NCBI GenBank assembly: GCA_963776205.1
Contig: CAVZLR010000001.1
Span: 682,001-746,000, forward strand
DNA from: UBA4459 sp963776205
Lineage (GTDB): Bacteria > Bacteroidota > Bacteroidia > Bacteroidales > F082
DNA: 64,000 nucleotides
Direction: 5' to 3'
In this document: positions 1 to 8,876 of the stretch, one piece after another
Position numbering within the stretch: position 1 is the first letter of the stretch
Layout of the letters: each line of letters begins with the position of its first letter
Made by a program: the position numbers and the translations under genes
The notes under the pieces: model-generated
Seen by the model: only the letters and a program-made list of their open reading frames with translations
Databases searched by the model: none
Told to the model about the DNA's origin: nothing

Positions 1-1823
1 AGGCCGATTACAATACGGTACCAAAAAACGACCTTTCAGGAATGCATTCAGCTGATATGACCGTGAAAGCGGTGCGCAATGGTTGGATGCCTTTCTATCC
101 GCAATACAACAAAAACAATTTTGAAATTGTAACTGATGCTGAAAAAGCAGGTGCTAAAACTGATGATGAAATCAAAAAATATGTCGTTGAAAAACTAAAA
201 AGCAAAGAACTTCTGCATGCGGTAGCAGAGCCAGATGAAGAAGTTAATTTTCCCCGCGTTTGGTATATCTGGCGTGGCAATGCCATTGGAGGAAGTGCCA
301 AAGGACATGAATTTTTCTTAAAGCATTATCTGGGAACGCACACCAATTCAATAGCTGATGAGGTAGCCGATCAATTTGTAAAAGATGTGAAATGGCGAAG
401 CGAAAGTCCTAAAGGAAAAATGGATCTCATTGTCAACCTGAACTTCAGGATGGATACCTCCGCTTTGTATTCTGACATTATTCTTCCTGCAGCCTCATGG
501 TACGAGAAAACCGACCTAAACAGTACCGATATGCACTCTTTTATCCATCCGTTGGCAGCAGCTATTGATCCGGTGTGGGAATCGAAAAGTGACTGGGTGA
601 TTTTTAGAGAAATTGCAAGGGTTACCAGTGAACTGGCTAAAACCCATTTTAACAAACCGGTCAAAGACATCGTCAATACACCGATTTCACACGATAGTGC
701 CGGTGAAATTTCCCAGCGTGACATTAAAGACTGGAGCAAAGGTGAATGCGAACCGGTTCCGGGTAAAAGCATGCACGGGCTTGTTGTTGTTGAACGTGAT
801 TATACTAAGGTCTATGATAAGTTTATCAGGTTGGGTCCAAATATGAAAAATGGATTGGGAGCTCACGGAAGCAGCTATGATTGTGCAGATTTTTATGAAC
901 AAATGCTGGATGACCGGGATCATGTAAGCTCGTTTGAAGGCAATGAATATCCTTCTATTTATGAAGATGAAGAAGCGGCAAATGCAGTTCTTCATTTGTC
1001 AAGCCTAACGAATGGCGAGTTAGCTCACCGGGCCTACAAACGCGCAGAAAAAAAGACCGGCCTGTCACTTTGCGATCTCTCCGAAGGCAATAAAAATGTC
1101 AGGATGAACTACAAGGACCTGCAAGCGAAACCTCATCGTTATATCAATTCACCGGTATGGTCAGGCTTGCTTACTGACGGCAGGGCTTATTCAGCTTACA
1201 CCTACAATGTGGAACGCCTGGTTCCCTGGCGCACACTTACAGGCCGTCAGCATTTCTATCTGGATCACGAAGGATACATCAAGTTTGGAGAACATTTACC
1301 CACTTATAAACCATCTCCAAGGCCGGAAGCTTATGGTGAGTTACGCAAAACCGTAGCAACCGGAAAAGCAAAAATGCTGAATGTGCTTACGCCTCATGGA
1401 AAATGGCATATCCACTCCACGTATGGTGATACATTAAGAATGTTGACCCTTTCAAGAGGGATGGAACCCTGTTGGCTAAGTGAGGAAGATGCTGCTGAAT
1501 TAGGAATAAAAGATAACGACTGGGTAGAAGTCTTCAATGACAATGGGGTGTATTCCACAAGGGCTTGCGTAAGTGCCAGGATACCAAAAGGTGTATGTTT
1601 TGTATATCATGCGGTGGAACGCACTTACTCAACCCCAAAATCTCAGATAAGAGGTGGAAAACGTTCAGGTATGAACAATAGTTTTACACGTGTTCATCTC
1701 AAACCAAACCTGATGGTTGGTGGCTATGGACAGTTTACATACCATTTCAATTACTGGGGTCCAGTGGGAGTAAATCGTGACACCTTTGTTTTGGTTCAGA
1801 AAATGGACAAAGTAGAATTTTAA
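1..1823 (+). CDS. narG: Respiratory nitrate reductase alpha subunit NarG, C-terminal half (5' end outside window)
   Basis: This is the molybdopterin-containing catalytic subunit that reduces nitrate to nitrite on the membrane. The reading frame is already open at base 3 and runs through the first ATG (base 42), so the start lies outside the window. About 607 residues are visible, roughly half of a usual NarG of about 1,200 residues. The piece begins near the motif ADMTVKAVRNGW, typical of the middle of NarG, and ends with the molybdopterin-dinucleotide-binding domain (around MLTLSRGMEPCWLSEEDAAE and GVCFVYHAVERTY). The N-terminal [4Fe-4S] site and molybdenum-coordinating Asp are not in view. 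narH follows after 10 bases. Identity rests on the sequence together with the narHJI genes behind it, and is very secure. Confidence 0.95.
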   Translation, partial: ADYNTVPKNDLSGMHSADMTVKAVRNGWMPFYPQYNKNNFEIVTDAEKAGAKTDDEIKKYVVEKLKSKELLHAVAEPDEEVNFPRVWYIWRGNAIGGSAKGHEFFLKHYLGTHTNSIADEVADQFVKDVKWRSESPKGKMDLIVNLNFRMDTSALYSDIILPAASWYEKTDLNSTDMHSFIHPLAAAIDPVWESKSDWVIFREIARVTSELAKTHFNKPVKDIVNTPISHDSAGEISQRDIKDWSKGECEPVPGKSMHGLVVVERDYTKVYDKFIRLGPNMKNGLGAHGSSYDCADFYEQMLDDRDHVSSFEGNEYPSIYEDEEAANAVLHLSSLTNGELAHRAYKRAEKKTGLSLCDLSEGNKNVRMNYKDLQAKPHRYINSPVWSGLLTDGRAYSAYTYNVERLVPWRTLTGRQHFYLDHEGYIKFGEHLPTYKPSPRPEAYGELRKTVATGKAKMLNVLTPHGKWHIHSTYGDTLRMLTLSRGMEPCWLSEEDAAELGIKDNDWVEVFNDNGVYSTRACVSARIPKGVCFVYHAVERTYSTPKSQIRGGKRSGMNNSFTRVHLKPNLMVGGYGQFTYHFNYWGPVGVNRDTFVLVQKMDKVEF

Positions 1824-1833
1824 AAAGAAAAAC

Positions 1834-3324
1834 ATGGATATAAGATCACAGATTTCAATGGTGTTTCATCTCGATAAATGCATCGGATGTCATACTTGTT
1901 CTATCGCATGTAAAAATATCTGGACTGACCGCAAAGGAGCTGAATATATGTGGTGGAACAATGTAGAAACCAAACCCGGTACAGGTTATCCAAGCAAATG
2001 GGAAGACCAAAAAATATACAGAGGTGGTTGGACCGTAAAGGATAAGAAATTATCACTCAGGGGTGCTGGTAAATTTAAAGGCCTGAAGAATATGTTTCAT
2101 AATCCGTACATGCCGGTGTTGGATGATTACTATGAACCCTGGACATACCAGTACGAACATTTGTTTGAAGCAGAAGAAGGCGATGACCAGCCTATTGCCC
2201 GTCCGGTTTCATTGATCACGGGAGAAACAATTACACCCAAATCTGGCCCTAACTGGGATGATGATCTGTCAGGAAGCCAGGAATATGCCAGGAAAGATGT
2301 GAATTTCAAAGATCTGTCAGCTCAGGAACAGGAGGCCATGTTCCAACTTGAGCGCATGACGATGCATTATCTGCCACGTATCTGCAATCACTGTCTCAAC
2401 CCTGCCTGTGTTGCTGCCTGTCCTTCCGGGGCCATTTACAAAAGAGGTGAAGATGGCATCGTTCTTATAAACCAGGAAAAATGCCGCGCCTGGCGGATGT
2501 GCGTTACAGCATGTCCTTATAAAAAGAGCTACTACAATTGGAGTACAGGCAAATCTGAAAAGTGTTTGCTATGCTACCCAAGACTAGAATCAGGACAGAT
2601 ACCAGCTTGCATGCATTCGTGTGTAGGTAGGATCAGGTATCTTGGTGTAATGCTATATGATGCTGATAAGATTGAAGCTGTCGCATCATGTGATGAAAGT
2701 GAATTGGTCGACAAACAAATGGATATTTACCTGGATCCTTTTGATCCAGCAGTGATCAAAGATGCAAAGGAAAATGGCATTGCAGATTCAACGATCACGT
2801 CTGCTCAAAAATCACCAGTTTATAAGTTCGTGAAAAAATGGGGCCTCGCCCTTCCGCTTCATCCGGAGTTCAGAACGATACCTAACTTATTTTATGTGCC
2901 ACCATTGCTGCCCACTATGGCTTTTGTGGAAAACGGAACTTACGAAACAACCAGTGAATCATTCTGGGGAGCTATCGAAAAATCGAGACTGCCGATGAAA
3001 TATCTGGCCAACTTGTTCAGTGCAGGAAATGAAAAGACCATTGAAATAGTGTTGAAAAAATTAATGGCTGTTCGATTACACCGCAGAAATGTGACTGTAG
3101 GTGATTTGCCTGAAGACGAAATAACAGACCCTATGAGTGAAGTAAGTATGGACAAAGAGACCGCTGATGATATCTTCAGGCTTACATCACTTCCTTTGTT
3201 TACAGATCGGTTTGTTATTCCTGCCGCTCATCGCGAAGAGGCTATGGAAATGCTGGAAAGTACAGCCGATGTTAAAGGAAACCATGGATTTGGATTTAAA
3301 GAACCACCAAAAAGAGGATTATAA
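1834..3324 (+). CDS. narH: Respiratory nitrate reductase beta subunit NarH
   Basis: Electron-transfer subunit carrying iron-sulfur clusters from the cytochrome b subunit to NarG. The first cluster motif is C16-x2-C19-x2-C22-x3-C26. A second set lies around CNHCLNPACVAACPSGAIY. The third begins CRAWRMCVTACP, where Trp replaces a Cys exactly as in known NarH proteins, so that site should hold [3Fe-4S]. The fourth contains KCLLCYPRLESGQ and ends with HSCVGRIRYLG. The length of 496 residues is normal for NarH (about 490-510). The gene is tightly packed between narG (10 bases) and narJ (0 bases), so it is co-transcribed. No residue expected for cluster binding looks missing. Confidence 0.97.
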   Translation: MDIRSQISMVFHLDKCIGCHTCSIACKNIWTDRKGAEYMWWNNVETKPGTGYPSKWEDQKIYRGGWTVKDKKLSLRGAGKFKGLKNMFHNPYMPVLDDYYEPWTYQYEHLFEAEEGDDQPIARPVSLITGETITPKSGPNWDDDLSGSQEYARKDVNFKDLSAQEQEAMFQLERMTMHYLPRICNHCLNPACVAACPSGAIYKRGEDGIVLINQEKCRAWRMCVTACPYKKSYYNWSTGKSEKCLLCYPRLESGQIPACMHSCVGRIRYLGVMLYDADKIEAVASCDESELVDKQMDIYLDPFDPAVIKDAKENGIADSTITSAQKSPVYKFVKKWGLALPLHPEFRTIPNLFYVPPLLPTMAFVENGTYETTSESFWGAIEKSRLPMKYLANLFSAGNEKTIEIVLKKLMAVRLHRRNVTVGDLPEDEITDPMSEVSMDKETADDIFRLTSLPLFTDRFVIPAAHREEAMEMLESTADVKGNHGFGFKEPPKRGL

Positions 3325-3963
3325 ATGAAAACGTTACATCATTATAATACATTGGCTAATATGTTCAGGTATCCAGATGAACGGATGGCGGAATATTCGA
3401 AAAACTATATGGAAATGGTTTTGACTGAATTTCCTGAAAAGTATGCTGAACTTAGCAAGCTGATTGAAAATCACAACCAATTATCCATCAAGGAGCAACA
3501 GGAATACTACCTGAAAACTTTTGATGTGCAGGCTATTTGTTACCTCGATATTGGGTATGTATTATTTGGAGAGGATTACAAAAGGGCACAATTGCTCGTC
3601 AACCTGCAAAACGAACACAAAAATGCCGGGGTTGATTGCGGTAGCGAATTGGGCGATCATCTTCCTAACGTTCTCACCCTTATTTCTCAAACCTCTGACC
3701 CTGATTTCGCAGAAGAATTAGGCTTCATTGTTACCACCCCCGCTGTCAGGTTCATGCTAACAAAATTCAAAGACATACAAACCAATTATTATAAAGACTT
3801 GCTGGCCCTATTATTGGAATTTCTGCAAAGAGATTTCCCTGGCGAGGGCTTACATGAATATGCGGTTCCTGAAAAGGCTTTCAGTGGTGATAGGGAATTT
3901 GTAATGCTTTCACCGAAGTCTGAAATATGCGATACACTTTGTCATAAACGAAAAAGTATTTAA
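3325..3963 (+). CDS. narJ: Nitrate reductase molybdenum cofactor assembly chaperone NarJ
   Basis: TorD/NarJ-family cytoplasmic chaperone that holds NarG until cofactor and iron-sulfur clusters are inserted and the complex docks on NarI. The 212-residue length, acidic helical composition and the segment TFDVQAICYLDIGYVLFGEDYKR agree with NarJ. The ATG directly abuts the narH stop codon. Position between narH and narI is the canonical order. The family diverges quickly, so the assignment depends partly on this context. I see nothing unusual in it. Confidence 0.92.
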   Translation: MKTLHHYNTLANMFRYPDERMAEYSKNYMEMVLTEFPEKYAELSKLIENHNQLSIKEQQEYYLKTFDVQAICYLDIGYVLFGEDYKRAQLLVNLQNEHKNAGVDCGSELGDHLPNVLTLISQTSDPDFAEELGFIVTTPAVRFMLTKFKDIQTNYYKDLLALLLEFLQRDFPGEGLHEYAVPEKAFSGDREFVMLSPKSEICDTLCHKRKSI

Positions 3964-3965
3964 TC

Positions 3966-4688
3966 ATGCTCAATAATTTTTTCTTTATCGGATTACCTTA
4001 TACAGCACTGGCAATTTTGCTGGTGGGATCAATTTTCAGATACCGCCGTTTTGGATTTAAGGTATCCTCATTATCAACCCAATTTCTTGAGGGGAGAGAA
4101 CTTTTTTATGGTAGCAGGCCTTTTCACTGGGGTGTCATCTTCCTGTTTTTCGGTCATCTAATAGCTTTTCTGTTCCCACGGTCAGTAATTTTATGGGGAA
4201 GTACACCCTTGCGCCTAGTTATACTTGAAGTAGCTGCACTGGGCTTTGCTATCTCTGCACTTTTCGGCCTTTTCATGTTGATCCAGCGTCGTTTTAAGAA
4301 TAAAAGGGTGCTGGCGGTTACCTCAAAGATGGACGTATTTGTGTACATCATGTTGTTAACACAAATCATCTCCGGTATTTGGGTAGCCTTTTTTGCCCGG
4401 TGGGGATCGGTTTGGTTTGCGTCTGTACTTTCACCTTATATTAAGTCTATTTTCCTTTTCAACCCGGACATTTCAGCTGTTGTTGCAATGCCTTTAGCGG
4501 TACAAATTCATATTGTTTCTGCTTTTATTTTCATTGGAATGATACCTTTTACACGATTCATACACTTCCTCGTTTATCCTTTTTCATACCTGTGGAGGAG
4601 TTACCAATTGGTCATCTGGAACTGGGATCGTAAGACCATCAGAAAATCAAAAAAACTGGTGAATGGAGTCAGGTCGAAGAATAATTAG
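3966..4688 (+). CDS. narI: Respiratory nitrate reductase gamma subunit NarI (cytochrome b)
   Basis: Integral-membrane diheme cytochrome b that oxidises quinol and passes electrons to NarH. There are five hydrophobic segments in 240 residues, normal for NarI. Four histidines sit where the heme ligands are expected: H54 (RPFHWG), H64 (FFGHL), H182 (QIHIV) and H200 (RFIHF), closely matching the spacing of the E. coli ligands H56/H66/H187/H205 as I recall them. It starts 2 bases after narJ, completing a narGHJI operon. With the catalytic subunit presumably on the inner face, the enzyme would conserve energy by a redox loop. Confidence 0.96.
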   Translation: MLNNFFFIGLPYTALAILLVGSIFRYRRFGFKVSSLSTQFLEGRELFYGSRPFHWGVIFLFFGHLIAFLFPRSVILWGSTPLRLVILEVAALGFAISALFGLFMLIQRRFKNKRVLAVTSKMDVFVYIMLLTQIISGIWVAFFARWGSVWFASVLSPYIKSIFLFNPDISAVVAMPLAVQIHIVSAFIFIGMIPFTRFIHFLVYPFSYLWRSYQLVIWNWDRKTIRKSKKLVNGVRSKNN

Positions 4689-4728
4689 TTAAACGGAATT
4701 TCAATAATTATTAACATATAATTACAAC

Positions 4729-6276
4729 ATGGCATTACCAGAATTAATTGATTTTAAACAGGAAAGAATCAGAACGCTCCACTACACCTGGATTGCGTTT
4801 TTCATCACCTTTTATGTATGGTTCAATATGGCACCACTGGCCACTACCATGCTTGAAAATATCGATTGGCTTACAAAAGACCACATCAAAGTACTGGCCA
4901 TCTGTAATGTGGCGCTGACAATTCCCGCAAGGATTGTGGTAGGAGCGCTGATTGACCGGTATGGCCCCCGGATTGTATTTAGTCTGTTAATGATTACCTT
5001 ATCCGTGCCGGCATTTCTGTTTGCATTCGGGAATACATTTATTCAGTTGCTGATTTCACGCTTAATACTTGGATCAATTGGTGCCGGATTTGTGATTGGA
5101 ATCAGAATGGTAGCACAATGGTTTCCGCCTAAAATGGTGGGGCGAGCCGAAGGGTTTTATGCCGGTTGGGGAAATTTTGGTTCAGCATGGGCCGCCTTAA
5201 CACTACCCTGGATCGCTATCCACTTTTTTGGAGGTGAAGATGGCTGGAGATATGCACTGGCTATCAATGCAGGCGTTTCGCTGGTTTATGGTATTGCTTA
5301 TTATTTTCTAGTAAGGGATATTCCAAAAGAAGGAGCGACGAAAGCCTATCATTTTAAAAAGGCCAAAAAAACACAACCTATGACGGTTACATCATACCGC
5401 GACCTGATTCAATACCTGCTGTGGTCATTCCCTCTGGTCGGTGCTATGGGAATATTAACATGGAAAATAGGAAATGTGATGGTAGACGGAGCTCCAATTC
5501 TTTCATCCACAACTTTGTTCATAATTTATGGCGTTCTCGGACTGATTTATGTAGTGCATGTGGTGAAAGTACTTCAGGTTAATTTGCCTGTGCTTAAAGC
5601 GGGAGTGCCAGAAGGAGAGAAATATCGATGGGGAAATGTGGCTGCATTAAACAGTACCTATTTTGCCAATTTTGGGGCTGAACTGGCAGTTGTTTCAATG
5701 CTTCCGATGTTTTTTCAAAATGTATTCAGGAACCTGACAAATGGCAGCGGTGATTATATTATGACCGCCACTTTTGCCGGCATCATCGCGGCTTCTTTTG
5801 CCTTTGTGAACCTGTTTGCCAGGCCTTTGGGGGGATTACTGTCTGATAAAATGAACAACAGAAAGCGGACGATGCTCATCTATATGTTTGGTATTGCCCT
5901 GGGCTTCTTCTTTATGGCCATCATTGCAAAATACGGCCCCGTTGGAAGTGATGGTATTATGACGCTGGAACCTCTTTTTGACGGTATGTGGTGGCTTGTT
6001 GTGGCTGTAATTATAACCATAGTAACCTCCATGTTTGTTCAGGGAGCAGAGGGTGCTACATTTGCCATTATCCCCATGATTAAAAAAGAACAAACCGGAC
6101 AAATTGCCGGTATGGCTGGTGCATATGGCAATGTTGGTGCAGTTGTGTACCTGGTGCTCTATTCGCTTGTAGATGACAAAACATTCTTTTACATATTATC
6201 AGCCGGGGCGCTTGTAAGTTTCATATTCTGCTGGGCTATGTTACGAGAGCCGAAAGGTTCATTTGCTGAGGAGTAA
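4729..6276 (+). CDS. narK: NarK-type nitrate/nitrite transporter, first copy
   Basis: Major-facilitator transporter of the nitrate-nitrite porter family, 515 residues with about 12 membrane segments. Family features are RIVVGALIDRYGPR in the loop after helix 2 and the glycine-rich helix 5 segment GRAEGFYAGWGNFGSA. It lacks the GGGNFSSSMSNISFFFP signature present in the downstream copy, so the two are diverged rather than recent duplicates. An extra hydrophobic stretch and a loop (about residues 255-300) lie in the middle, lengthening it beyond the usual 430-460 residues. It begins 40 bases after narI and is probably in the same transcript. By analogy with NarK1/NarK2 pairs it may be the nitrate/proton symporter, which is an inference. 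Confidence 0.9.
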   Translation: MALPELIDFKQERIRTLHYTWIAFFITFYVWFNMAPLATTMLENIDWLTKDHIKVLAICNVALTIPARIVVGALIDRYGPRIVFSLLMITLSVPAFLFAFGNTFIQLLISRLILGSIGAGFVIGIRMVAQWFPPKMVGRAEGFYAGWGNFGSAWAALTLPWIAIHFFGGEDGWRYALAINAGVSLVYGIAYYFLVRDIPKEGATKAYHFKKAKKTQPMTVTSYRDLIQYLLWSFPLVGAMGILTWKIGNVMVDGAPILSSTTLFIIYGVLGLIYVVHVVKVLQVNLPVLKAGVPEGEKYRWGNVAALNSTYFANFGAELAVVSMLPMFFQNVFRNLTNGSGDYIMTATFAGIIAASFAFVNLFARPLGGLLSDKMNNRKRTMLIYMFGIALGFFFMAIIAKYGPVGSDGIMTLEPLFDGMWWLVVAVIITIVTSMFVQGAEGATFAIIPMIKKEQTGQIAGMAGAYGNVGAVVYLVLYSLVDDKTFFYILSAGALVSFIFCWAMLREPKGSFAEE

Positions 6277-6331
6277 CAATTAATTATCTAATACTATTAA
6301 AACTGAATATTAACGAATAAACAACCCCGTC

Positions 6332-7936
6332 ATGTCAAAAGTAAACCTGTCAGTTTGGAATGTAGAAGATGAAAGTTTCTGGAAAACAACCGGAAAGAAA
6401 ATAGCAACCAAGAATTTGTGGATATCTATTCCTGCACTTCTTCTTGCCTTTGCTGTGTGGATTATGTGGAGCATTATCGCCGCAAAGTTGAAAGAGTTTG
6501 GTTTTAACTTTGGAATGATCACCGCTGATATGAATCCGGCGCAAGTAGCAGAAAAGCTAAAAGAGATTAATAGTCTTTATTATACGCTGCCTGCAATCGC
6601 AGGTCTTGCCGGGGCTACGTTGCGGATCCCAAACTCATTTTTGATCTCATTAGGAGGAGGAAGGAACGTCATTTTTGTCACCACTTTATTGTTACTAATT
6701 CCGGTAATAGGTATTGGTTTCGCTTTACAGGATGTAAATACGCCTTATTTAACTTTTGCTATTTACGCCGGATTATCTGGTTTTGGCGGGGGAAACTTTT
6801 CTTCATCCATGAGCAATATTAGCTTCTTCTTTCCAAAGCGGATGCAGGGAACTTCACTGGGTTTAAATGCCGGAATAGGAAATCTTGGTGTGGGGGTGAT
6901 GCAAAAGACCATACCATGGGTGATTGGTTTTTTCCTGTTTGGAGCTGTGGCTGCTGACGGAACAAAAGTATACGGAGAAGCGTTATCGGGTTTGCAAAAT
7001 GCAGGTTGGGTGTGGGTTCCTTTGCTTGCGGTAGCATCTATTGCAGCATTTTTTGGAATGAACAATGTAATTACCGGTACACCCAAATTACCTTCAACCA
7101 TTCAGGGTGTTTCAAAAACATTTTATATGGTTTTACTGGGCTTGGTTGCAGCAGGCATAGGCGCATATCTGTTAACCCAATTACAGGTTAATATGTGGGT
7201 TGTTTTACCTGTGGTTATTGTATTGACCGTTTTGTTAATGAAGTATGCCACGCCAGGCGAAATCAAAACGAACCTGAACAAACAATTCGCAATATTTAAG
7301 AATAAACATAACTGGATCATGACTGTGATATATACCATGACTTTTGGATCCTTTATTGGTTTTTCGGCCGCTTTTCCAAAATTAAGTCAGGATATATTTG
7401 TTTACACCAATCCTAACGATCCGAGTTTTATCAATCCCAATGCCCCTAATTTTATGATGTGGGTGTTCCTGGGACCTGTCATCGGCGCACTGATCCGCCC
7501 TGTAGGCGGCTGGTTTTCTGATAAAATAAATAGCGGGGCAAAAGTAACGGCCATGAGTACCATAGCACAAATTCTTGCAACACTTGCAGTTGCCTATTTT
7601 GTCATCCAGGCTCGCAACAGCGCAACCCCTGAAGAATATTGGTGGCCATTCTTTGGTTGTTTTATGATACTATTTCTTACAACGGGAATTGGAAACGGAT
7701 CAACATTCAGGAGTATCCCTTATATTTTCAGTAAGGAACAAGCGGGCCCCGTGCTGGGCTGGACCGCTGCTATTGCTGCTTACGGAGCTTTCATTATTCC
7801 AAAAGTATTCGGACAGCAAATTCAAAATGACACCCCGGAATATGCACTTTACGGTTTTGCCGTTTACTATTTCATTTGCCTGCTATTGAATTGGTGGTTT
7901 TACCAGAGGCCAGGGGCAGAAATTAAAAACCCATAA
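6332..7936 (+). CDS. narK: NarK-type nitrate/nitrite transporter, second copy
   Basis: Second nitrate-nitrite porter, 534 residues and about 12 membrane segments. It carries the strong family signature GFGGGNFSSSMSNISFFFPK followed by QGTSLGLNAGIGNLGVGVMQ, the same motif seen in E. coli NarK, a nitrate/nitrite antiporter. A second glycine-rich nitrate signature equivalent occurs near the end (GWTAAIAAYGAFIIPKVFGQ). A short loop after position 350 (YTNPNDPSFINPNAPNF) is enriched in Asn and Pro and looks lineage-specific. It lies 55 bases after the first copy. Likely role: exchange of cytoplasmic nitrite for external nitrate during respiration. Confidence 0.93.
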   Translation: MSKVNLSVWNVEDESFWKTTGKKIATKNLWISIPALLLAFAVWIMWSIIAAKLKEFGFNFGMITADMNPAQVAEKLKEINSLYYTLPAIAGLAGATLRIPNSFLISLGGGRNVIFVTTLLLLIPVIGIGFALQDVNTPYLTFAIYAGLSGFGGGNFSSSMSNISFFFPKRMQGTSLGLNAGIGNLGVGVMQKTIPWVIGFFLFGAVAADGTKVYGEALSGLQNAGWVWVPLLAVASIAAFFGMNNVITGTPKLPSTIQGVSKTFYMVLLGLVAAGIGAYLLTQLQVNMWVVLPVVIVLTVLLMKYATPGEIKTNLNKQFAIFKNKHNWIMTVIYTMTFGSFIGFSAAFPKLSQDIFVYTNPNDPSFINPNAPNFMMWVFLGPVIGALIRPVGGWFSDKINSGAKVTAMSTIAQILATLAVAYFVIQARNSATPEEYWWPFFGCFMILFLTTGIGNGSTFRSIPYIFSKEQAGPVLGWTAAIAAYGAFIIPKVFGQQIQNDTPEYALYGFAVYYFICLLLNWWFYQRPGAEIKNP

Positions 7937-7940
7937 GAGT

Positions 7941-7979
7941 AGTGTTAACAAAGATAAATCAGTTATGAATAAGTGTTAA
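7941..7979. promoter_or_regulatory. Palindrome and direct repeat upstream of the Crp/Fnr gene
   Basis: TGTTAACA (7943-7950) is a perfect 8-base palindrome, and AGTGTTAA occurs twice (7941-7948 and 7972-7979), 31 bases apart, close to three helical turns. The same GTTAAC core recurs just behind the regulator gene at 8798-8809. A role as operator for the regulator is inferred from position only. Confidence 0.35.
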
Positions 7980-8041
7980 GGATTTTAGAAAGCAATAAAA
8001 TTTCTTTTCTTTGCACTTCTTAGAAAAAACAGTAGAGAATT

Positions 8042-8758
8042 ATGGCGACGATAGCAAAAAGAAAATGTGAAACCTGTACGCATTATAATTGCTTCATCAA
8101 CAAATATTGTTCTGATGAGTGGAAGCCAATAATTACATATAATAAAACAACTACTGATTATCCTCCTGGTGCCACCATTTTTTCTGAAGGGGAACCCGTA
8201 ACCGGAATATATGAAATTTACTCGGGTAAAATAAAGATTGTCAGTTCATACGGAAAAGGGAAAGAAAGAATTATAAGTTTTGCTAAAAGGGAGCAAATTC
8301 TAGGCTATCACGGTTTGGGAGGGAATATGATCTACCCGGTTACTGCAGTTACACTCGAAGAATCACAAGTAACATTTATACCGATTGATATATTCTACAA
8401 AGCGGTTAAAGCTAATCCTGACATGGCACTTTATCTTGTTAAGTTTTTCGCAGATCAGTTGAAAGGATCGGAAACGCGAATGAAGTTACAGTCGGTCATG
8501 ACGGCTTTGGAAAAAGTAGCATTTGCATTGTTAACAATTATCAACTCATTTGGTTTTGATAAAAAGGATACAACTTTATTGAGTTTTACACCATCACGAC
8601 GTGATATTGCCAGTTTGGCGGGAACCACTTATGAGACAGTCATCAGGGTATTGGCCGAATTTGAAAGGATTGATATCATTAGGCTGGAAGGTAAATCTAT
8701 CAGAATACATAATCTTCCTGAATTACAAAACATCTGCGAAAAGTACACGATGTTTTAA
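8042..8758 (+). CDS. Crp/Fnr-family transcription regulator with N-terminal cysteine cluster
   Basis: A 238-residue regulator with an N-terminal cyclic-nucleotide-binding-type sensor fold (about 40-150) and a C-terminal helix-turn-helix (TPSRRDIASLAGTTYETVIRVLAEF, quoted across about 183-207). Four cysteines stand at C9-x2-C12-x4-C17-x5-C23, reminiscent of the C-x2-C-x5-C run that holds the oxygen-sensitive [4Fe-4S] cluster of E. coli Fnr, although the spacing differs. It follows the nar/narK genes by 105 bases on the same strand. An oxygen- or NO-responsive activator of this operon is the natural reading, but neither cluster binding nor targets can be proven here. A Crp-type protein sensing another signal remains possible. 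Confidence 0.85.
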   Translation: MATIAKRKCETCTHYNCFINKYCSDEWKPIITYNKTTTDYPPGATIFSEGEPVTGIYEIYSGKIKIVSSYGKGKERIISFAKREQILGYHGLGGNMIYPVTAVTLEESQVTFIPIDIFYKAVKANPDMALYLVKFFADQLKGSETRMKLQSVMTALEKVAFALLTIINSFGFDKKDTTLLSFTPSRRDIASLAGTTYETVIRVLAEFERIDIIRLEGKSIRIHNLPELQNICEKYTMF

Positions 8759-8797
8759 AGCTCTATCTTAACATTAATAGCAGGCTCAGTAGAATTT

Positions 8798-8816
8798 TTT
8801 GTTAACAAACTGTTAA
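8798..8816. promoter_or_regulatory. 12-base palindrome TTTGTTAACAAA downstream of the Crp/Fnr gene
   Basis: TTTGTTAACAAA (8798-8809) is a perfect inverted repeat. It overlaps a second one, TTAACA-AAC-TGTTAA (8802-8816). It lies between the regulator stop and the start at 8877, so it could be an operator for the following envelope-protein gene. The shared GTTAAC core with the site at 7943-7950 supports one regulator acting on both sides. The region is AT-rich and chance is not excluded. Confidence 0.35.
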
Positions 8817-8876
8817 TTAGCTTGCTATTTATCAGCGCTTTATGTAGTTTAACAACCTGTGGTTATTTAAAAATCC

